DNA of 64,000 nucleotides, taken from assembly GCA_038231215.1 (NCBI GenBank), contig JBBRLS010000021.1, forward strand, positions 7,510-71,509. Reading direction: 5' to 3'. The position numbers and the translations under genes are program-made. The notes under the pieces were generated by a model. The model was not told the DNA's origin. It made no database searches and worked only from the letters and a program-made list of their open reading frames with translations. Below are positions 17,315 through 26,757 of this stretch, piece after piece (within the stretch, counting starts at the first letter, position 1; each line of letters begins with the position of its first letter). The stretch is from Schlegelella_A sp038231215 (GTDB lineage: Bacteria; Pseudomonadota; Gammaproteobacteria; Burkholderiales; Burkholderiaceae_C).

Positions 17315-18508
17315 TCAGCGCTTGTTCTTGATCGGAACGTCCATCTCTTCGGGCTTGATCTCGCGCACCAGCTCGGGCACGCCCCAGGCGAACGCCGGAT
17401 CTGCCTTGATGCGGAAGTGATACATGCTCTGCATCGCCTGGTGGTCTTCCTTGCGGAAGGTCATCTTGCCCTTCGGCGTTTCGAAGCTCATGCCTTCCAT
17501 GACCTTGATCAGCTTGTCGGCGCTGGCGTCGCCGTTCGACTTCTTCAGCGCCTCGACCAAGGCGATGCTCGCCGACATGCCGCCCGCGGTGAAGAAATCG
17601 GGGGGCGACTTCAACTTGGTGTAGTGGTTGGCGACCAGCCACTCGTTGACCGGATTCTTTGGAATGCCGAAGTAGTAGTAGGTCGCGCCTTCCATGCCGG
17701 GAAATTGCTTGTACGAAACCAACGCCGGCAGGATGTTGCCTCCCGTCGCGACGTCGATCCCGTAGCGCTTCTTCAGGTCGAGATTGGCGAGCGCGCCGAA
17801 CGGCGGCGTGGCGCCGGCCCAGACCACCGCGATCATCTTGCGGCCCGGCTTGTCCTTGAGCGCGTCGATCAGTCGCTGGATGCCGGCGGTGAAGTCGGTG
17901 GTGGTCAGCGGCAGGTACTCCTCGTGGACGATCTTGGCCTTCTTCAGATTGTCCTTGAAGGCCTTGATGCCGTCTCGACCGAACGCGTTGTCGGTCGACA
18001 GCGTGCCGAAAGACATGCCTTCGAGGTCGCCGACGACTGCGTTCGCGAGCGCATCTTGCGAGCTGTTGCGGCCGGTGCGGAAGATGTACTTGTTCCACTT
18101 GTCGCCGGTGATCGAGTCGGCGACCGCCGGCTCGACGAGCAGGATCTTCTTGTACTCCTCGGCGACCGGCAGCAGCGCCAGGGCGACGCTCGACGACGTC
18201 GGCCCGACCGCGATGTCGGCCTTGTCGTCGCCGTAAGCGGTAGCGAGCAGGCTCTTGCCAATGTCAGGCTTGCCCTGGTCGTCCTTCTCGATGACGACGA
18301 TCTTCTTGCCGGCGACCGTCATCGTGCCGTTGGTCGCGTAGTCGAGGCCCATCATGAAGCCGGTCTGCGTCTGCTTGCCGTAGGCCTCGAGCGGGCCGGT
18401 CTTGCTGTAGATGAGGGCGACGCGGACCTCGCCTTTCGTTTGGGCGACTGCCGGCAGCGAGGCGGCGAGCAGGGCGAGAGCGGCAACGACGGCACGAACG
18501 ATGGGCAT
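17315..18508 (-). CDS. Liv-type ABC transporter substrate-binding protein
   Basis: This 397-residue protein has a signal peptide MPIVRAVVAALALLAASLPA with cleavage near VAQ. The mature protein follows the type I periplasmic fold of LivK proteins, with VALIYSKTGPLEAYGKQTQT at the N-terminus and DIAVGPTSSSVALALLPVAE in the ligand cleft. It is the first gene of the operon, upstream of livG, livF, livH and livM. The binding pocket residues do not let me name the substrate. Confidence 0.88.
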   Translation of the reverse strand: MPIVRAVVAALALLAASLPAVAQTKGEVRVALIYSKTGPLEAYGKQTQTGFMMGLDYATNGTMTVAGKKIVVIEKDDQGKPDIGKSLLATAYGDDKADIAVGPTSSSVALALLPVAEEYKKILLVEPAVADSITGDKWNKYIFRTGRNSSQDALANAVVGDLEGMSFGTLSTDNAFGRDGIKAFKDNLKKAKIVHEEYLPLTTTDFTAGIQRLIDALKDKPGRKMIAVVWAGATPPFGALANLDLKKRYGIDVATGGNILPALVSYKQFPGMEGATYYYFGIPKNPVNEWLVANHYTKLKSPPDFFTAGGMSASIALVEALKKSNGDASADKLIKVMEGMSFETPKGKMTFRKEDHQAMQSMYHFRIKADPAFAWGVPELVREIKPEEMDVPIKNKR

Positions 18509-18710
18509 GTGGGGCTCCTCTGCGCACCGGCCGGCGCGATTCGGCGCGAAGTGTATGCCGTCGAACGGCGTTCGAAGGGCTGAACGGCGCCGTCGTGACC
18601 GCGATGTGACCCTGGCTGGAGGTTTCCCAGAGGCGACCCCGGCAACATGACGTCGCTCCGCCGCCTTGCGCTTCGCGCGAGGCGCACCGGATGCGCAACG
18701 CGAGAACCTC

Positions 18711-19952
18711 ATGACCGCCTTCATCCTTTCCTACCTCGCTGGCGCGCTGACGATCCTGGCGCCCTGCATCCTTCCTGTTCTCCCCTTCATCTTCGCCCGC
18801 TCCGACCGGCCGTTCGTCACGAGCGGCCTGCCGCTGTTGGCCGGACTCGCGATCAGCTTCGCCGCCGTCGCCACGCTGGCCTCCGTCGGCGGCGCCTGGG
18901 CGGCGCAGGCCAACGAACTCGGCCGCGGCATCGCCATCGTCGTGCTCGCGGCGATGGGCCTGGCCCTGCTCGTGCCGAGTTGGGCCGAGCGCTGGACGCG
19001 CCCGCTGGTGGCCCTCGGCGCGCGCATCGGCGCGGCGGCCGACCGCGAGCACGCGCGCAGCGGCCGGTCGGTGCTGCCTTCGTTTGGTCTCGGCGTCGCC
19101 ACCGGACTGCTCTGGGCGCCGTGCGCCGGGCCGGTGCTCGGCCTGGTGCTCACCACGGCAGCGCTGCAAGGTGCCAGCGCGCACACCTCGCTGCTCCTGC
19201 TGGCCTACGCGGCCGGTGCGGCCACCTCGCTCGCCGCTGCCCTGTGGGCGGGCGGCCGTGTGTTCGCGGCGATGAAGCGCTCGCTCGTCGCCGGCGAATG
19301 GCTGCGGCGCGGCCTCGGCGTCGCCGTTCTCGCCGGCGTGGCCACGATCGCCCTGGGCTGGGACACCGCGGTCCTCGCCCGCATCGCGCCGGCCGGCGGC
19401 GATCGCCTCGAGCAATCGCTGCTCGATCGTTTCGGCGCGCAGGCACTGCCGATCGTCATGGCGGAAGCCGCGCCGCTGCCGGTCGAAGGCACCCTGCCCG
19501 GCTTCGCCGGTGCCACCGGCTGGCTCAACTCGCCACCGCTCAGCGCCGAAGGCTTGCGCGGCAAGGTCGTGCTCGTCGACGTATGGACCTATAGCTGCGT
19601 CAACTGCCTCAACGCCCTGCCCAAGGTCAAGGACTGGGCCGCGAAATACAAGGACCAGGGTCTGGTGGTCGTTGGCGTGCATTCGCCGGAGTTCGCTTTC
19701 GAGCGGCCTGCCGCGAATGTCGATCGCGCCGCGCAACGCCTCGGCGTCGTCTTCCCGATCGCGCTCGACAACGACTTCGCGATCTGGCGCTCGCTCTCCA
19801 ACCGATTCTGGCCGGCGCTGTACTTCGTCGACGCGCAAGGGCGCATCCGGCACCACCATTTCGGCGAAGGCGACTACGAACACTCGGAGCAGGTCATCCG
19901 GCAACTCCTCGAGGAGGCACGCCATCCTCCTGCGCCCGCCAAGACCTCGTGA
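18711..19952 (+). CDS. CcdA-thioredoxin fusion, DipZ-like
   Basis: This 413-residue protein has six hydrophobic segments (1-225) with the CcdA cysteine pair in LAPCILPVLP (Cys19) and LWAPCAGPVLG (Cys138). A periplasmic thioredoxin-fold domain follows, with the CXXC motif in TYSCVNC (Cys296, Cys299). It should carry electrons across the membrane to a periplasmic thioredoxin domain. DipZ proteins usually have an additional C-terminal domain, giving about 550-600 residues; here the protein ends after the thioredoxin fold. The ATG at 18711 is preferred over an upstream one at 18666. Confidence 0.85.
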   Translation: MTAFILSYLAGALTILAPCILPVLPFIFARSDRPFVTSGLPLLAGLAISFAAVATLASVGGAWAAQANELGRGIAIVVLAAMGLALLVPSWAERWTRPLVALGARIGAAADREHARSGRSVLPSFGLGVATGLLWAPCAGPVLGLVLTTAALQGASAHTSLLLLAYAAGAATSLAAALWAGGRVFAAMKRSLVAGEWLRRGLGVAVLAGVATIALGWDTAVLARIAPAGGDRLEQSLLDRFGAQALPIVMAEAAPLPVEGTLPGFAGATGWLNSPPLSAEGLRGKVVLVDVWTYSCVNCLNALPKVKDWAAKYKDQGLVVVGVHSPEFAFERPAANVDRAAQRLGVVFPIALDNDFAIWRSLSNRFWPALYFVDAQGRIRHHHFGEGDYEHSEQVIRQLLEEARHPPAPAKTS

Positions 19953-19955
19953 CGC

Positions 19956-22295
19956 TCAGATCTTCAGCTCCAGCCGAAGCTGCAGGTTGACGAAGGTGGG
20001 CGAAGTCGTGCGCGAGGTCTCGCGGATCGGCACGCCCTGCAAGTCGGGGCCGTCGACGGCGCTGCCGTAGACGTAGTCGCTCGCCGCCAGGTTGCTGGCC
20101 GTCGCGCGCAGGGCCAGCGTGGGGCTGAAGGTCCACAAGCCGTAGACGTCGGCGACGAGCTTCCTGCCGATGGTCGCGGTCTGCACGTCGGAGATGCGCG
20201 TCAGGTAGCCGGGCGTCCAGTTGAGGTTGCCGCCGAGGGTCAAAGGCACGCTGCGGAATCGGTAGTCGAGGCCGAGGTTGGCGGTGTAGTCGGGCTGCTG
20301 GTCGAGCCGGTTGTCGGGGCCGGGCACACCCTTGACGCGCGAGCGGAAGAAGCTCGCGTTGGCGCGCACGTCGACGCGCGGCGCTTCGGCCCAGAGGTCG
20401 CTGGCGCGAAACTTGGCTTCGAGCTCGAGCCCTCCGGTCGTCGCGGCGCCCACGTTCTGCACCCGCAAGACATAGCGCGGCGACGTCGCATAGGGCACGG
20501 TCTCGAGCGAGGTGACGCTGCGCATGTAGTTGCTGATGCTGCGCACGAAGACGTTGGCGCTGAGGAGGCCGCTGCCGGGCAGGTAGCGCTCGATCGCGAT
20601 GTCGATGCCGTTGGCGAGCTCGGGCTTGAGTTCGGGGTTGCCGGCGCGGTCGGGCTGGGTCGGCGTGTTCGGCCCGGGCAGCGGGTAGCGCGTGTTGATG
20701 CTCGGCCGGGCGATCAGGTTCGACAGCGTCGGCGAGCGGTAGCTTCGCGTCAGGCTGAAGCGGACCTGGTCGCGTCCTTTCGGATCCGGCTTCCAGACCG
20801 CGTGCAGCAAGGGTGTGAGCACGCTGCTGCGGTTGGTCGCATCGGGCTTGCCTTCCTCGGCGCTGCCGCGCGTCGCGATCGCCTCCCAGCGCAGCCCCGC
20901 GTTCGCCGCCCAGTTCGGCGTGACACTCCATTCGTCCTGCGCGTAGGCGGCGTAGCGGAGCGACGACGCGGCCAGGTTGTCGCCGAAGTCGATGAGCAGC
21001 GGCTGGCCGTCTTGCAGGGTGGTGCGATGGTCGGCGCGCCGGTTCGATTCACCCTCGACGCCGGCGACCAGGCTGTGATCCTCGAACAGCGTCTTCGTCA
21101 GCTTGCTGCTGATCGTGTAGCTGGTGTCGCGCGAGCGGCTCGTGTCCTCGAGCGTGCGACTGCGCACGCCGCGCGCCGTCTCGGCGCGAAGGCTGCGCGT
21201 CGGCAGCAGCGACTGGCCAAAGCCGCCGCGCGTGTCGAGCTGCCCGCCGCCTTCGAAGCGATGCGTCCACTGCGCGTTGAGGCGGGCCAGCATGTAGCTG
21301 CTGTCGCCGTCGGTGACGCTGCTGTCGTAAGGCACAGGAAGCGCGCCGACGGTCTGCACGAGCCGGCCTTCGCGATGCGTGCTGCCGCTGCCGTAGACGA
21401 GGATGGGCGTCAGCGTCACCTGCTCGACGCCGCGCTCGCCGCGCCACTGCAGCCGGCCGGTCGCGTGCAGGCCGCGCCGGTGCTCGCGGACCCCGCCGTC
21501 TTCGGTCTGGTCCAGCGTCACCGTGCCGTCGTCGAGGCGGTTGTCGACGGTCGTCGTCGTGCTGCTGTTGTCGCGGTTCTGCGCGAACGCGGTGAGCGAG
21601 TAGTTGACGATCCAGTCGCCGGCGACGATGTTGCGCGTCCACCCCGCCGAAGGCTGGACGGCACCGTTTTCGTAGCCGGCGGTCAGGCGCACGTCGTTGA
21701 CTTTTTTGCTGTAGCCCTCGCGCGTGACGATGCTGATGGTGCCGGCGATCGCCCGCGCGCCGGTCTCGGCGGTCGGCGCGCGCAGGATCTCGATGCGCTC
21801 GATCTGGTCGGGCGAGAGCGAGTCGAGCGAGAAGCCGGGCGGCACCCGCTCGCCGTCGAGCAGGATCTGCGTGTAGCCGTTGCCGAGGCCGCGCAGGCGG
21901 ATCGCACCGCCACGGCCGGGGGCGCCCTGGATCGACACGCCGGGCAGGCGCTTGAGCACATCGCCGAGCGTCGAGTCGCCGAAGCGCTCGATCTCGTCGC
22001 GGCCGATGACGATCTTGGCGGCCGTCGAGTTACGCCTCTCCTGCACGTCGTCGGGCCGCGAGCCGGTGATCTGCACGGGCTCGAGCTGCTCGGGCTTGGC
22101 GGGCGGCGCGGCCGGGGGCCGCGGTGCGGCGGGCGGCAATGCCGATGGCGGAGGCGCGGGCACGTCGCCGGCGTTGCCCGATTGCGCCGTCGCCACGCCG
22201 GTTGCCGCGACCATGCCGATCGCGGCCAGCAGCACGACAGCGACACGGCGCGCAGCGAAAAGTTCGCGCCGACGCGCGTGTTCCGGTCCCCCCAT
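19956..22295 (-). CDS. TonB-dependent outer membrane receptor
   Basis: This 779-residue protein has an N-terminal signal region (residues 1-38). A proline-rich linker (about 47-68) follows, and then the TonB box region EQLEPVQITGSR. The plug domain contains DVLKRLPGVSIQG and GAIRLRGLGNGYTQILLDGE, and the beta-barrel ends in LQLRLELKI. Internal residues of the receptor do not name the ligand. Siderophore, vitamin and carbohydrate receptors are all possible. It is divergent from malonyl-CoA synthetase, with 66 bases between them that must hold both promoters. The last residue is Ile rather than the usual aromatic residue. Confidence 0.88.
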   Translation of the reverse strand: MGGPEHARRRELFAARRVAVVLLAAIGMVAATGVATAQSGNAGDVPAPPPSALPPAAPRPPAAPPAKPEQLEPVQITGSRPDDVQERRNSTAAKIVIGRDEIERFGDSTLGDVLKRLPGVSIQGAPGRGGAIRLRGLGNGYTQILLDGERVPPGFSLDSLSPDQIERIEILRAPTAETGARAIAGTISIVTREGYSKKVNDVRLTAGYENGAVQPSAGWTRNIVAGDWIVNYSLTAFAQNRDNSSTTTTVDNRLDDGTVTLDQTEDGGVREHRRGLHATGRLQWRGERGVEQVTLTPILVYGSGSTHREGRLVQTVGALPVPYDSSVTDGDSSYMLARLNAQWTHRFEGGGQLDTRGGFGQSLLPTRSLRAETARGVRSRTLEDTSRSRDTSYTISSKLTKTLFEDHSLVAGVEGESNRRADHRTTLQDGQPLLIDFGDNLAASSLRYAAYAQDEWSVTPNWAANAGLRWEAIATRGSAEEGKPDATNRSSVLTPLLHAVWKPDPKGRDQVRFSLTRSYRSPTLSNLIARPSINTRYPLPGPNTPTQPDRAGNPELKPELANGIDIAIERYLPGSGLLSANVFVRSISNYMRSVTSLETVPYATSPRYVLRVQNVGAATTGGLELEAKFRASDLWAEAPRVDVRANASFFRSRVKGVPGPDNRLDQQPDYTANLGLDYRFRSVPLTLGGNLNWTPGYLTRISDVQTATIGRKLVADVYGLWTFSPTLALRATASNLAASDYVYGSAVDGPDLQGVPIRETSRTTSPTFVNLQLRLELKI

Positions 22296-22361
22296 GCAAC
22301 CAGTCTATCGGCTCGAACTCGGCCCGATTGACGCCACCCCCCGACCGGCAAGAATCCTCCC

Positions 22362-23909
22362 ATGACGACACGCGATGGCAACCTCTTCACCGTCCTGCGC
22401 AGCGGCTTCCCGAACGACCTCGACGCCGTGGCGATCGAGACCGTGGGCGACGAGCCGCTCTTCTACACATGGCGCGACCTCGAGCGCGCCACGGCCATGC
22501 TCGCCAACCTGCTCGACTCGCTCGGCATGCCGGCCGGGGCGCGGGTCGCGGTACAGGTCGACAAGTCGGTCGAGTCGCTGCTCTTCTACCTGGCGGTGCT
22601 GCGCGCCGGCTACGTCTACCTGCCGCTCAACAACGCCTACAAGAGCGACGAGTTGGCCTACTTCATCGGCGATGCCGAGCCGAGCGTGTTCGTCTGCGCG
22701 CCCAAGGACTTCGCGACGCTGTCGCGGCTCGCGTTCGCCGCCGGCACTACGTGGGTCTTCAGCCTCGGTGCCGACCGCCGCGGCAGCCTGCTCGAACGTG
22801 CCAGCCACTTCGCCAACACACACACGCCGGCGCGACGCAGTGCGGCGGACATGGCCGCGATCCTCTACACGAGCGGCACGACCGGGCGGAGCAAGGGCGC
22901 GATGTTAAGCCACGGCAACCTGGTCTCGAACGCCGGGACGTTGAAGACGTACTGGGGCTGGCGCACGCCCGCAGAAGGCGGCGACGTGCTGATCCACGCG
23001 CTGCCGATCTTCCACGTGCACGGCCTCTTCGTCGCCTCGCACGGCGCCCTGCTCGCCGGCGCGAAGATGCTCTGGCTCGATCGATTCGATGCGAAGAAGG
23101 TCGTCGCCCTCTTGCCGCGCGCGACGGTCTTCATGGGCGTGCCGACGCTCTACGTGCGGCTGCTCGCCGAGCCCGGCCTGACAGTCGATGCGTGCCGCCG
23201 CATGCGCCTCTTCATCAGCGGCTCGGCGCCGATGCTGGTCGAGACCTTCGACGCCATTCGCGCCCGCACGGGCCACACCCTCCTCGAGCGCTACGGCATG
23301 AGCGAGACGGTGATGCTGAGCTCGAATCCCTATCGGCGCGAAGACGGCGAGCGGCGCGGCGGCACGGTCGGCTTTCCGCTGCCCGGCGTCGGCCTGCGCA
23401 TCCGCGACGAGAAGGGCGCGCTCGCCGCGACCGGCCAGATTGGCGGCATCGAGGTACGCGGTCCGAACGTCTTCGCCGGCTACTGGCGCATGCCGGAGAA
23501 GACGAAGGAAGAGTTCACCGACGACGGCTGGTTTCGCACCGGCGACGTCGGCCGCATCGACGCCGCGGGCTACGTGACGATCGTCGGCCGCAGCAAGGAC
23601 CTCATCATCAGCGGCGGCTACAACGTCTATCCGGCCGAAGTCGAAGGCTCGATCAACGAGCTGCCCGGCGTCGCCGAGAGCGCGGTCGTCGGCGTGCCGC
23701 ATCCGGACTTCGGGGAGTGCGTGGTCGCCGTCGTCGTGCCGCGGCCGGGCGTCGCCCTCGACGGCGCCGCGCTATTGGCTACCTTGAAGGCCCGCATCGC
23801 CAACTTCAAGCTGCCCAAGGCGCTGTTCGTCGTGCCCGAGTTGCCGCGCAATGCCATGGGCAAAGTGCAGAAGAACCTGTTGCGCGAGCAACACGCACGA
23901 TTGTTCTAG
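22362..23909 (+). CDS. matB: Malonyl-CoA synthetase
   Basis: This 515-residue acyl-activating enzyme carries the P-loop-like YTSGTTGRSKG (169-179), the RYGMSETVMLSSNPY motif and GERRGGTVGFPLPGV, which in my recollection is the hallmark of malonyl-CoA synthetases (MatB) rather than general fatty acyl-CoA ligases. It has the usual GWFRTGD and NAMGKVQKN motifs at the C-terminus. It would make malonyl-CoA from malonate, CoA and ATP. Next to it lies an MHS-family transporter, which could bring in a dicarboxylate. No decarboxylase gene is present here. Confidence 0.8.
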   Translation: MTTRDGNLFTVLRSGFPNDLDAVAIETVGDEPLFYTWRDLERATAMLANLLDSLGMPAGARVAVQVDKSVESLLFYLAVLRAGYVYLPLNNAYKSDELAYFIGDAEPSVFVCAPKDFATLSRLAFAAGTTWVFSLGADRRGSLLERASHFANTHTPARRSAADMAAILYTSGTTGRSKGAMLSHGNLVSNAGTLKTYWGWRTPAEGGDVLIHALPIFHVHGLFVASHGALLAGAKMLWLDRFDAKKVVALLPRATVFMGVPTLYVRLLAEPGLTVDACRRMRLFISGSAPMLVETFDAIRARTGHTLLERYGMSETVMLSSNPYRREDGERRGGTVGFPLPGVGLRIRDEKGALAATGQIGGIEVRGPNVFAGYWRMPEKTKEEFTDDGWFRTGDVGRIDAAGYVTIVGRSKDLIISGGYNVYPAEVEGSINELPGVAESAVVGVPHPDFGECVVAVVVPRPGVALDGAALLATLKARIANFKLPKALFVVPELPRNAMGKVQKNLLREQHARLF

Positions 23910-23917
23910 CCGCAAGA

Positions 23918-23947
23918 AAAAAGGCCCGGCGCTTTCGCGCCGGGCCT
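23918..23947 (-). terminator. Intrinsic terminator of the MHS transporter gene
   Basis: On the minus strand the ten-base stem GGCCCGGCGC with loop GAAA and the complementary arm GCGCCGGGCC is followed by six T residues. The plus strand shows the A run at 23918-23923 before the stem at 23924-23947. It lies 22 bases past the stop of the transporter gene. The perfect stem may also slow transcription from the synthetase gene on the other side. Confidence 0.85.
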
Positions 23948-23969
23948 GCCGAAGCGAAGGTACTTTGCT

Positions 23970-25673
23970 TCAGTGATCGTGGGCGTAGATGTCTACGTCC
24001 TTCGTCTCGCGGATGAAGAGCATGCCGATGACGAAGGTCATCGCCGCGACAGCGATCGGATACCACAGGCCGTTGAACATGTTGCCCGTGGAAGCGACGA
24101 TGGCGAACGCGGTGGTCGGCAGCATGCCGCCGAACCAGCCGTTGCCGAAGTGATACGGCACGCTCATCGAGGTGTATCGGATCTTGGTCGGGAACAGCTC
24201 GACGAGCATCGCCGCGATCGGCCCGTAGACCATGGTCACGTAGATCACGAGCACGAAGAGGATGCCGACGACCGACCACCACTGGCCGCCCATGAAGTCG
24301 ATCGGCTTGGCCTTGGCCGGATAGCCGGCGGCGGCGAGATCAGCGCCAATCTCCTTCTTGAAGGCAGCAATCTTGGCCGCGCTCTCGGCATCGAACTTCT
24401 GGTTCACGACGGTTGCAGTAGGCGGTGTGGTGACCTTCTCACCGACGCTGATGGTCGCCGGCGAGCCTGCCGGCCCGTCGACGTTGTCGTAGCTGACCGA
24501 GCTTTGCGCGAGGAAGCGCTTGGCGATGTCGCACGACGACTTGAAGTCGATCTCGCGGGCGATCGGGCTGCCCTGGAAGGAGCACTGCGTCGGGTCGGCA
24601 CGCACCACCACCTTGTTCTTCGCCTGCGCTTCGGCAAGCGCCGGATTGGCCGCCTGCGCCAGAGCATGGAACAGCGGGATGAAGGTGAGCGCCGCCAACA
24701 GACAACCCGCCATGATGATGGGCTTGCGGCCGATCTTGTCCGACAGGGTGCCGAAGACGATGAAAAACGGCGTGCCGAGGAGCAGCGAGGCGCCGATCAT
24801 CAGTTGCGCCGTCGTCGGGTCGACCTTGAGCTGCGCGGTCAGGAAGAACAACGCGTAGAACTGGCCCGTGTACCAGACCACGCCCTGGCCCGCCGTCAGC
24901 CCGAAGAGCGCGAGCAGCACGATCTTGCCGTTGCCCCAGTTGGCCAAGGCTTCCGTGAGCGGCGCCTTCGAGGTGCGGCCCTCTTCCTTCATCTTCTTGA
25001 AGGCCGGCGTCTCGTTCAGGCTCAGGCGGATCCAGACCGAGATGATCAGCAGAAAGAACGACATCCAGAACGGAACGCGCCAGCCCCAGCTGTTGTTGAA
25101 GGTGTCGTCGCCGAGGAAGTACTTGCAGGCGATGATGACGATCAGCGAGAGAAAGAGGCCGAGCGTCGCCGTGGTCTGAATCCACGAGGTATAGGCGCCG
25201 CGCTTGCCGTGCGGCGCATGCTCTGCCACGTAGGTCGCCGCACCGCCGTATTCGCCGCCGAGGGCCAGGCCCTGCATCAGGCGCAGCGCGATCAGGATGA
25301 TCGGCGCGGCGATGCCGATCGAGGCATAGGTCGGCAGGATGCCGACCGCCACCGTCGACAGACCCATGATGAGGATGGTCACCAGGAAGGTGTACTTGCG
25401 GCCGATCATGTCGCCGAGCCGGCCGAACACCAGCGCGCCGAACGGCCGCACCAGGAAGCCCGAGGCAAAGGCCAGGAGCGAGGCGATGAACGCCGCGGTG
25501 GGGTCGAGTGCAGAGAAGAACTGCTTGGCGATGATGCCGGCAAGCGAGCCGTACAGATAGAAGTCGTACCACTCGAAGACGGTGCCGAGGCTCGATGCGA
25601 AGATGACTTTGCGCTCTTCCTTCGTCATCGGCCTGTCGACGGCCGCGCCCACCGGAACTGCTGCTGTGACCAT
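23970..25673 (-). CDS. MHS-family MFS transporter with a large periplasmic insertion
   Basis: This 567-residue transporter begins with TM1 features ASSLGTVFEWYDFYLYGSLA, the signature of the metabolite:H+ symporter (MHS) family. It has the conserved GRLGDMIGRK loop and QTTATLGLFLSL. Between the ninth and tenth segments (about residues 360-465) lies a long hydrophilic insertion with two cysteines (TQCSFQG and SSCDI), not found in ProP or KgtP. The extra domain is predicted to face the periplasm. The neighbouring synthetase suggests a carboxylate substrate, which is inference. Confidence 0.88.
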   Translation of the reverse strand: MVTAAVPVGAAVDRPMTKEERKVIFASSLGTVFEWYDFYLYGSLAGIIAKQFFSALDPTAAFIASLLAFASGFLVRPFGALVFGRLGDMIGRKYTFLVTILIMGLSTVAVGILPTYASIGIAAPIILIALRLMQGLALGGEYGGAATYVAEHAPHGKRGAYTSWIQTTATLGLFLSLIVIIACKYFLGDDTFNNSWGWRVPFWMSFFLLIISVWIRLSLNETPAFKKMKEEGRTSKAPLTEALANWGNGKIVLLALFGLTAGQGVVWYTGQFYALFFLTAQLKVDPTTAQLMIGASLLLGTPFFIVFGTLSDKIGRKPIIMAGCLLAALTFIPLFHALAQAANPALAEAQAKNKVVVRADPTQCSFQGSPIAREIDFKSSCDIAKRFLAQSSVSYDNVDGPAGSPATISVGEKVTTPPTATVVNQKFDAESAAKIAAFKKEIGADLAAAGYPAKAKPIDFMGGQWWSVVGILFVLVIYVTMVYGPIAAMLVELFPTKIRYTSMSVPYHFGNGWFGGMLPTTAFAIVASTGNMFNGLWYPIAVAAMTFVIGMLFIRETKDVDIYAHDH

Positions 25674-25846
25674 GTTGCTGTTTCCTCCCAGTCAAAGAAT
25701 CGCCGTGCGGCGACGCCGACCCGCATCTTGGCTCGCCGACCGTCACGTTTGCTGACGTGAAACTTAAAAATGCACACTGTTCCGCTCGGGTAAAACCCGT
25801 AGACGACAGGCCGGCGATGGGCTCCGAGACTGGCCTGTTGGAGCGC

Positions 25847-26488
25847 TCAGCCGCGCTTCAGGCCGGGCCGCGGTGCACCTTCGCGATCCCAGTGCGGCGC
25901 GTCGAACCATGCGTCGCCGCGCGCGTAGGCATCGACCATGTCGAGCGCGTCGAAGCCCCAGAACAGCTTGTCGTCGACACCGAGGGTCGGCACGCCGAAC
26001 AGGCCGCGCGCGATTGCCGCGTCGGTCGAATCGCGCAGGCGCTGCTTCGCTTCTTCGCTCGCCGGATCGACGCGCGGCGCGAGTTGTTCGCGCAGCTCGG
26101 CGAGTCGCACGGGCGCTTCGGCATCGGCGCCGCCGATCCAGACGTAACGCAGGATCTGCTCGCAGACGTGGCGGCTCGGCGTCATGCCGGCGGGCGCGCA
26201 GGCCCAGGCGAGCCGGGACAGCGCGATCGGATTGAAGGGATGGCGCACCGGCGTGTCGATGGCGATGCCGGCGCGGTGCGCGAGCCAGTGCACCTGGCGA
26301 AAGGTCCAGGCGCGCTTGGGCTCGATCTCGGCCGGGCCCTTGTGCTCGTAGTGCTTGAGCAAGGCGCCGAACAAGACCGGCCGGTAAGAGACGTTGTACG
26401 AAAGCCCGGCCAGCGCTTCGGGCAGGCGCGCGAAAGCGAGCCAGGCGTAGGGCGAGATCGGGTCGAACCAGAAGTCGATCGGCGTCAT
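25847..26488 (-). CDS. DsbA-fold isomerase, 2-hydroxychromene-2-carboxylate isomerase type
   Basis: This 213-residue protein begins MTPIDFWFDPISPYAWLAFA, with the DFxxDxxSPYxxL signature of the HCCA isomerase/DsbA-kappa GST family. It lacks a CXXC motif. The C-terminal GLFGVPTLGVDDKLFWGFD is also typical. It would act on an aromatic ring-cleavage product with glutathione as cofactor. An in-frame ATG at 26500 lies inside palindrome copy D, so I prefer the second ATG at 26488. It is the last gene of the minus-strand block, and its product may not be part of the hydantoinase function. Confidence 0.8.
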   Translation of the reverse strand: MTPIDFWFDPISPYAWLAFARLPEALAGLSYNVSYRPVLFGALLKHYEHKGPAEIEPKRAWTFRQVHWLAHRAGIAIDTPVRHPFNPIALSRLAWACAPAGMTPSRHVCEQILRYVWIGGADAEAPVRLAELREQLAPRVDPASEEAKQRLRDSTDAAIARGLFGVPTLGVDDKLFWGFDALDMVDAYARGDAWFDAPHWDREGAPRPGLKRG

Positions 26489-26495
26489 CAGGGGT

Positions 26496-26562
26496 GTCAT
26501 CCTGAGCGAAGCGAAGGATCCTTCGGCGACGGCAGAGATCCTTCGCCCTGCTCAGGATGACA
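26496..26562. repeat. Dispersed imperfect palindrome, copy D
   Basis: Arms GTCATCCTGAGCGAAGCGAA at 26496 and GCTCAGGATGACAC ending near 26562. It separates the DsbA-fold isomerase gene from the DUF1289 gene and encodes the C-terminal tail and stop of the latter. Confidence 0.85.
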
Positions 26563-26757
26563 CGACGCACTGCGCCGCGCCGGCAAGCGCTTCCAGACGT
26601 CGCGCCTGGCCCGGTCGTCGAGGGCGCCCCAGGCACCGATCTCGTCGATCGTGCGCAGGCACCCTTCGCACCAGCCGGTGCCCGGATCGATCCGGCACAC
26701 GTCGATGCAGGGGCTCGGCACGGTGGCCGCGGCGGCGGCGCGCAAGAGGCCCTTCAT
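26497..26757 (-). CDS. DUF1289 protein with a repeat-encoded tail
   Basis: This 86-residue protein carries the DUF1289 core: SPCIDVCRIDPGTGWCEGC, then RTIDEIGAWGALDDRARRDV and WKRLP. The four cysteines (17, 21, 30, 33) fit a small metal-binding fold. Its last 22 residues, starting about SCHPEQGEGSL and ending SLRSG, come from palindrome copy D, so the original C-terminus has been replaced or extended. It overlaps the hydantoinase B start by four bases. The function of DUF1289 is unknown. Confidence 0.8.
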   Translation of the reverse strand: MKGLLRAAAAATVPSPCIDVCRIDPGTGWCEGCLRTIDEIGAWGALDDRARRDVWKRLPARRSASCHPEQGEGSLPSPKDPSLRSG

